This document shows, one piece after another, positions 29,488-35,032 of a stretch of 35,032 nucleotides of DNA. Every line of letters starts with the position of its first letter. Position 1 is the stretch's first letter. The position numbers and the translations under genes were made by a program. The notes beneath the pieces are model-generated. The model ran no database searches and was not told the DNA's origin. It saw only the letters and a program-made list of their open reading frames with translations. This stretch comes from Tieghemiomyces parasiticus (taxonomy: Eukaryota > Kickxellomycota > Dimargaritomycetes > Dimargaritales > Dimargaritaceae), in NCBI GenBank assembly GCA_027575765.1, contig JANBPT010000455.1, forward strand, positions 1 to 35,032, read 5' to 3'.

Positions 29488-30733
29488 AGTAGTGGCAAGA
29501 GAGAAGGTCCTAGGGTTGAACCGGGAGGGTGGGGCGGGGGGTTATTAAAGGATACGCAGAGGGTCGGAGTAGAGACGGGTGAGGGGGGGGAATGGAGATG
29601 AAATGGGCATACCGCCAGGGAGGGAAGGAGGGGAAACAATAGCGCCTGTTGGCTGGGCGCCAAGCCTATCCACACCAGCTGAAGGGGGGTGGGGGAGGGC
29701 ATGGAAGGTTCGCCGTCCACTCCCACAATCCCTGCCATGTCTCTCTCCACTCGTCCATTCCCAGGCTGCCGATTGTCGCCGGTTGTGCGACGTGTAGATA
29801 CCGCCTAGTGTGTGGTGGGGGGCTGACGCTGCAGTCACGTCAGAGGCTACGGTTGACAACAACGATTTCCATGCACCGCCGCCCCCTCTCCCGTGCCGAG
29901 CGAGTTACACGGCCACCTCCACTCCACCGAGCGGTACCCCCCCCCTCCGACCTTGACCTCATTGGTGTGGGTACCGGTTCCCAAACGGGTATAGAGCGTG
30001 CGGAGGGGGGACATGGTTTTCTTTCAGACGAGTCGCGCCACCGTTACGTTGGCGTAAACCCTATTGAACAGGTGGAGGTGAGGGCCTTTACCGTAACTAG
30101 GCCCAGATTCTCGGCCGGCGTCAGGTACCGTCCAGATTAAACTATTGCTGGCTAAGGCTCCTCGTGTGTATTAATTGTGAAAACCCTCCCTTCTCCTCCC
30201 CCTTCACCACTCCGGAGGCAATAGGCGCATTGTGTCTGCTGCATGCGTGCCAGACTGATTGTCGAGGCAATGTTGACGTCGCTGGCCAAGGTGGGAATAC
30301 CCTGCGAGGGCTGGGCTGGGGATAGGAGGCTCACATGGCCATGCAGACGCTTGTGGGGTTAGAGCCGCTGGCGGTCCTTTCTCAACCTAACCATACTCTG
30401 GGCGAACTCTACCGTAGTTAACAAATTCGACGTCTAAACAGCGCCTCGGAAACCGTTGTGGGCATATCCCTGCCTTGCACAACAACCGTGTACCCAAATA
30501 GCAGTCTGGGGCATATAATTATCGGTCCCATCCACGTTACGACCGTCCTAAGCCGAGGCCAGCTAGTCCTCGCTCCATCACCCTCCAAACAACCTCCTCG
30601 ACCCTTGGGATGCGGTCTCCGCGACATTCTACAGCTTGGCCTCGGTGGTGGCCTAAAGGTTAGCTACAAACTCCCACTATATTACACAACGCACGCAGAA
30701 ATACAAATCCTTATACTATCATTCCTGGGCACG
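29488..30733. other. Intergenic region, no firm gene
   Basis: This is the promoter side of the leftward chitinase gene, pyrimidine-rich in its sense near 29520-29640, and the 3' flank of DOT1. A minus-strand frame at 30152-30334 follows a CTCGCAG acceptor-like site and reads GIPTLASDVNIASTISLARM, which looks protein-like, but no family, start or partner exon is found. Other frames here are weak. Confidence 0.45.
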
Positions 30734-32278
30734 CTAGGCCCCGCCGTGGCGCGCCCAAAAGGCCCTTAGCGGGCCCCGGTCCACGGTGTGGATGAAATAA
30801 TGCCCCCCATTTCCGGTCCAACTCACTGCGTCGCTATGGTATGGCAGTTGACGAACCCGCAGAATACTTTCCGGGTTGGCTGCGGTGCGCGCATTGATCC
30901 GGTAGTCGACGGGCACAAAACTTCGTAGCGAAATGACCTGCGTGCCCTCGCGCAGGTCCAGAAAGAGCTGGAGGAGCCGCTGGTTGAGTGTGCTGGAAAA
31001 GGCGTAGTTATTGACCAGCACCACGTCAGCGAGCTGCAACGTGGCCGGTAGTCCTGGGGTATTGAGAAAGTCCCCGCGCTGAACGGCCACGCGACCATGC
31101 GGGAGCCCATAGGCGTGCAGACGGGTCTCAAACTCTCGGGCCTGCGTCGCGGCCAGTCGACTGGGCTGTTCCATCACCTCCACGCCGTGGCTCTCGCAGC
31201 CTGCTTCGGCGGCCACCTGGAGGACCACGTTTCCTATGCCGCAGCCAAGGTCTACAAATACCTGGCCCGGGCCAAGACCCGTCTGCCGAATAAAATCGTG
31301 CACTAGTACCGGGTTAACCTCACCGTACACCTGGTCGGAGAAGGCCTTGTAGGCGGTGAGGGTCTCAGCGTGCGGGGCCACCGTGCGGCTGTACACCTGG
31401 TGCAGGAGGTGGGTGACAAGGTCGAGTGGCAGGCCGCGGGCGGCGACTTCACGCAGGTGGGCGCGGAAGGCCGGGGTGGCCTTCACCCGGGCTAGCTCGG
31501 CACTAAACTCGGCGATCGCGGCGACAAAATCCGGGCCCAGCCGCCGGTTACTGGCCCGCTCCAAGCGTCGTAGCAGGCCCGTCGAACCGGTGCCGAACGA
31601 GGCTGCGGCGGTGTCTGGGGGAACTAGGTGCTGTACGATGGTCTGGACCGTAGCAATCAGGTCCTTAACGGGGCTGTAGGCGTCACCGGCGGCCGAACGA
31701 GGGACGGCCAATACGTAAGCTTCGCCAGGCCCCGGGCCGGGGTACTCGAGGTGCACGGGGTTAAAGAGGGACGGTGGGTCCGTGGCGTCGGGCCACGTGA
31801 AGTAAGTCGTGTAAGCGCGGGCGTCATTGACAACGAGTTCCCGACATGATATCGGGGGGGTACCGCTAACCGCGGTCTCGAGCCCTCGGGAGGCCGGGAT
31901 GACCACGGGCGGGGTGGCAGTGACCTCCGAGGGAACGGGAATAGGAGACAGTGACCGCCGCGCCTGGGATCGATGCGCGACGGGGGACCGCGACCGCTTA
32001 CGCTTGGTACTGCCAGCTCGGGTGGGGGCCTGCAGACGGTGACGGGGCTCCACAGGAGTACTCCGGGAGGGTGGGGCAATGGGCCTCCGCCGGGCCGGCG
32101 AGTCGGGCTCGGACGCTGGTGATGAGGATCCCGGCTGGGCTGGGTGCGGTCGCCGGACGGCAGGGAGGGTATTCGAAGGCCGGCGCACCTGCGGGGCAGG
32201 GGGTGCAGATTTGGAAGCTTTGGCGGTCGGGCGAGGGGTCGGCCGTTTCAAACCCTGGAGAAATTGGAGGTACTCCAT
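30734..32278 (-). CDS. DOT1: DOT1 histone H3 lysine-79 methyltransferase
   Basis: This 514-residue, single-exon nuclear enzyme transfers methyl groups from SAM to H3K79 in nucleosomes. Residues 1-190 are Pro/Ser/Arg-rich with a basic STKRKRSRSP stretch, comparable to the basic nucleosome- and DNA-binding segment in front of the yeast Dot1 catalytic domain. The C-terminal half is the Dot1 fold: a helical lead-in (about 210-320), VYGEVNPVLVHDFIRQ (D1 loop), the SAM motif VFVDLGCGIGNVVLQVA near 340, SHGVEVME, GDFLN, and the conserved VLVNNYAFSSTLNQRL near 420. The fold continues to a tail with VSWTGNGGHYFIHTVDR. The ATG at 32278 (MEYLQFLQGL) is chosen over an upstream in-frame GTG/ATG-type extension of 31 Cys/His-rich codons with no similarity. 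The catalytic-domain-last order matches fungal Dot1, not metazoan DOT1L. Confidence 0.94.
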   Translation of the reverse strand: MEYLQFLQGLKRPTPRPTAKASKSAPPAPQVRRPSNTLPAVRRPHPAQPGSSSPASEPDSPARRRPIAPPSRSTPVEPRHRLQAPTRAGSTKRKRSRSPVAHRSQARRSLSPIPVPSEVTATPPVVIPASRGLETAVSGTPPISCRELVVNDARAYTTYFTWPDATDPPSLFNPVHLEYPGPGPGEAYVLAVPRSAAGDAYSPVKDLIATVQTIVQHLVPPDTAAASFGTGSTGLLRRLERASNRRLGPDFVAAIAEFSAELARVKATPAFRAHLREVAARGLPLDLVTHLLHQVYSRTVAPHAETLTAYKAFSDQVYGEVNPVLVHDFIRQTGLGPGQVFVDLGCGIGNVVLQVAAEAGCESHGVEVMEQPSRLAATQAREFETRLHAYGLPHGRVAVQRGDFLNTPGLPATLQLADVVLVNNYAFSSTLNQRLLQLFLDLREGTQVISLRSFVPVDYRINARTAANPESILRVRQLPYHSDAVSWTGNGGHYFIHTVDRGPLRAFWARHGGA

Positions 32279-33221
32279 GACGAGGACGGCGGCCGTACGG
32301 TGGCGGTGGCAAATACGATGAGCACAACGGCAAAGATTGGTATAATAGACAAATGTCGGTCCTACATGCACAAAAGGCGTATACAGACATGCGAAGTCAG
32401 AAGCAAGGTAACAGACAGCGTGGGATAGAATGTCCTTTCAAGAAAATAGGGTAGGACCTCGCGAGCCCGGGGGGATGGAATGTGAACTTTGCTCTCGCAC
32501 GGGGCCCACGGCTCAACTAGTGCAGAGGATGGGCGGGGGGTGTGTGTGGCCTATACGCCTTTACCTGTGGCCCAGGCCAGCGACCTCTGGCCTTTTTTTA
32601 TAAACCGCCCCACGGACCGGCTCGCGATACTTCGTCCCACCACCCGGCTCACGTTTGAACACCTCCCCCTAGCCGGTCGAACGCTGCACTTGCTGGGGCT
32701 CCCCGGACTGTGGCTGGCGCCAAAATCAGGATAGTCGCTTGTTACCATCCCCCCTCTGCGCTTTATCGAGTGTGCCCCACTATCGGGGGCAGGCCGGTGC
32801 CTCGAGACCCTGCAACCCCTGGTGCAGTCACTCCAGCGAGCTTCGAAGGCCAGAAGAGAGGAAAAGGAGGGGCGGGTGTGCGTGAAGCGCTGGTGGCCCG
32901 CTCCTTGACTTCGTAGAAGGATTCAGAGTACGCAATCCGGTCGCCTCCTTGTGAATGGGCTGTCACACTCTCACGTGACTCTGGAGTCCCACCTACAGGT
33001 CCTGGCCAGCCCCCCCCCCCCCATCAACACGGTTCCACGACACCGACTACCTGTCCGACTCGCCATAGCTGCTATCCTCACAGACCCACATTCCGGAGAG
33101 CCCTTCGTAACGCCATCCTCCTGATTGGGCCCTTCGACATCTTATTGCTGTTCACCTCTATTCACGCTTAGCCAACCTTGCTACTCTCCACCCTCCTATC
33201 CATCTTCCCCTCGTCCGTGCC
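32279..33221. promoter_or_regulatory. Divergent promoter region between DOT1 and NDUFA12
   Basis: The two genes are head to head, 943 bases apart. TATA-like TTTTTATAAAC lies near 32594 and a TATAAT-like stretch near 32341. The 60 bases before 33222 are pyrimidine-rich. The middle holds no frame I can support. Confidence 0.45.
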
Positions 33222-33906
33222 ATGTCTATCGTGCGGGCGGTCAAGTACATGCTGGCCGTGGGGCCCCGGGAAAGTTTCCGGCAGTTTATGCGCCTGGACG
33301 AGGTCAAGGCCGGAACCCTGATGGGCCGGGATCGTTACGGCAATGAATACTACGAGAACTTGCAGGAAAAGCTGAGTAAGTCGGCTGGCAGCGGCGGACG
33401 CCGTGGAGGGTCTCCCCTCTTGCCAATTCAACACGACAATAGGCCGCCATGTGGTCCAATCATACTCGTGAGCCCTCTCTTCCATGTCTATTCCTCTTAA
33501 CATTGCCCCCTCTCGCTCTCTCACTCGTCTAGACCGCGACCGCTGGGTTCTCTACGCCCGGAGCGACTTCGACGCTAGCCAGGTCCCTGCCGAGTGGTAA
33601 GTACTTGTGACCACGCATTTTACCACTTGCCAACTATGGAACTCGGACCGTGAACTTGGGAACCGAACCTTGGACCGAACGACTAACCAGATGTCCTTTT
33701 GCCCTCCACTCACCATGCCCTGTAGGCACAAGTGGCTGCACAAGCTTACCGACGAGAACCCAGGCCCACTTCCCTCCCGGCCGTACCGTTGGATTGCTTC
33801 GCACCACGTTGAAAACATGACGGGCACCTCCAAGGCGTACGCACCCTACAATACCACGCGGCCCAAGGTAGCCGCTTGGGAGCCCCACACCAAGCCGCGA
33901 GTTTAG
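33222..33906 (+). CDS. NDUFA12: NADH:ubiquinone oxidoreductase subunit NDUFA12 (B17.2)
   Basis: This is a mitochondrial complex I accessory subunit at the matrix arm. Exons 33222-33375, 33533-33596 and 33726-33906 join in phase (GTAAGT donors; CTAG and GTAG acceptors) and give 132 residues, normal for the family. Family marks are DEVKAGTLMGRDRYGNEYYE in exon 1, DRDRWVLYA-type RDRWVLYARSDFDASQVPAEW in exon 2 (stated in parts: RDRWVLYA, then ASQVPAEW), and WHKWLHKLTDENP at the join into exon 3. The C-terminus ends in a Pro-rich HTKPRV. The second intron splits the Trp codon of the conserved EWHKWL motif. Its presence means the organism retains a eukaryotic multi-subunit complex I. Confidence 0.93.
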
Positions 33907-35032
33907 AGGGCGGGGCTGTGCGCCACTCGAACCCCCCCTTCCGATCCGCAACCCAGGTGCCGGATTAATATCGGCCAGTTCAATCAGCGTCGCGTCACTG
34001 CAACATTTATCACAGCCGATGTCCAGCAACCAGACTCGGACGACTGGCTAGACGAGCTGACTAACTCTACGGATCGGGAATTGTACAGGGGACTATATTG
34101 CTTGGCAGGTAATAAACCATGGAGGTTCCTTCATCTTGGGTTTAGCACTACCCAAGCCACCTTGAGGTGCAGCGGCAGATTGGATACGTGGGTGTACTGC
34201 ATTCTCGAAATATACTATTATCTTAGCCACCTAGCCGTCCCAAGGACCTAACGCCATACGGCGGAGTCCATCCTTGGCCCAGGGCAGGCAGTTCGCCTGT
34301 CGATGCTCGTGTACCCAATGAAGAGTTTAATAGGCCGTGGCCCCCCTACCCTCCACGTCAAATACACGTAGCGGTGCCGGTTGAGAGGGGCCGATGTAAT
34401 TAACAACTAAGGACTAGGAGGTAACCGAGGGCCATCGCGCAACCACCCCTGCAGCCCGGCTCGTTACTGCCGCCTAGAACCGACATGGCATGCCAGATGC
34501 TCACTTCTGGCCCCACTTGTCTACCTATGCTGTCTCCGCTTGACCTTGGGTGCATATAGTCAACACCCCGCTTATAGCCGCCTTCTCTCGCCGCTACTTT
34601 GCCCCAGCAGATAGCGTGGCATCCTAAGCTGGAGGTCAGACGATCCTACCCTACATGCCCACTCCCCCACCTGAAGTCGACGAGGGTGTGACCAGGGCGC
34701 CGTTAGCTCCTCCGCCTTATTCCCCTCTTCCCGCCCCGTTCGACTGGGTGCACTTCCCAACACCACCCTCCCCCTCTTTTGTCGCCCCCCGTCCCCACAC
34801 ACACGCGCCCTTGAGGCTTCCCTTCCGTCACGCATTCCTCAACCCACGCTTCTCCCGTTTGCCTCTCTCTCCCTCTTTCTTCTTGGCTTTACCCTGCTCT
34901 AGGTCGTCGAGCACTTAACTACCACTACCTTTAGTTCACCATCACACCGCCCCTCGTCTCAAACGTTCACGAATCCCCCCGGTCTAGCACCCTTCTGATA
35001 TCCCCCCTCGTTCCCCACCTCTCTCTCTCGCT
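33907..35032. other. Right-edge region: 3' flank and probable leader of the next gene
   Basis: An AATAAA at 34111-34116, 205 bases after the NDUFA12 stop, is a possible poly(A) signal. From about 34650 to the window end the plus strand becomes extremely CT-rich, ending in CTCTCTCTCGCT, like the leaders before 9361, 16721 and 33222. This suggests a rightward gene starting just beyond the window. The 87-codon frame at 34655-34918 is Pro/Ser low complexity and is treated as leader, not as a gene. Confidence 0.45.

Noticed and set aside
30458..30769. 103-codon plus-strand frame
   Set aside because: It overlaps the end of DOT1, has no domain and shows codon use unlike the real genes.
1..35032. 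CRISPR arrays, transposons, retroelements or bacterial operons
   Set aside because: No spaced direct repeats, terminal inverted repeats, transposase, integrase or reverse-transcriptase motifs were seen. Gene structure is eukaryotic throughout.

Overview
This is a eukaryotic nuclear contig, almost certainly fungal. The fungal signs are a Zn(II)2Cys6 transcription factor with a fungal-specific regulatory domain, a Yrb30-type RanGTP-binding protein, a Pyp1/Ptp2/Ptp3-type rhodanese+PTP phosphatase, a double-LIM RhoGAP of the Rga type and a GH18 chitinase. Introns are short (about 75-170 nt) with GTAAGT-like donors, CTAAC-like branch sites and YAG acceptors, and coding DNA is GC-rich with C/G-ending codons. 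A homologue of HROB, the MCM8-MCM9 partner that Dikarya generally lack, and DOT1 suggest an early-diverging fungus (a Zoopagomycota/Kickxellomycotina-type lineage is my guess). The lineage is inference; the fungal assignment is firm.

Layout: 169-3156 (-) MAPK-type tyrosine phosphatase with a probable 5'UTR intron. About 4684-5410 (-) possible spliced gene, unidentified. 5907-6140 (+) doubtful small membrane ORF. 7412-8347 (+) secreted cysteine-free Ser/Thr-rich protein. 9361-9915 (+) four-helix membrane protein. 10404-11305 (-) steroid 5-alpha-reductase family, two exons. 12108-15326 (-) LIM-LIM-C1-RhoGAP, two exons. 16721-18811 (+) Zn2Cys6 regulator. 19536-21439 (-) HROB-like protein, six exons. 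21899-23158 (+) Trm7-type tRNA 2'-O-methyltransferase, four exons. 23403-24871 (-) unidentified multi-exon gene. 25651-27404 (-) Yrb30-like protein, two exons. 28180-29487 (-) GH18 chitinase. 30734-32278 (-) DOT1 H3K79 methyltransferase. 33222-33906 (+) complex I subunit NDUFA12, three exons. The remaining 1.1 kb leads toward a gene probably starting beyond the right edge.

There is no operon logic: these are independent eukaryotic genes. Functional themes are signalling and polarity (phosphatase, RhoGAP), genome maintenance and chromatin (HROB, DOT1), RNA and transport (Trm7, Yrb30), wall and secretion (chitinase, secreted protein), lipid metabolism (5-alpha-reductase) and respiration (NDUFA12). 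Large regulatory genes are mostly intronless or have one intron near the start codon. HROB, TRM7, NDUFA12 and the unknown gene at 23.4-24.9 kb are cut into small exons. All exon joins below were worked out by hand from splice motifs and reading phase.

I saw no transposon, CRISPR array, tRNA or rRNA. The most notable items are the complete six-exon HROB homologue, the phase-consistent unidentified gene beside TRM7, and a 144-nt intron-like segment that would remove the stop codon of the secreted protein.
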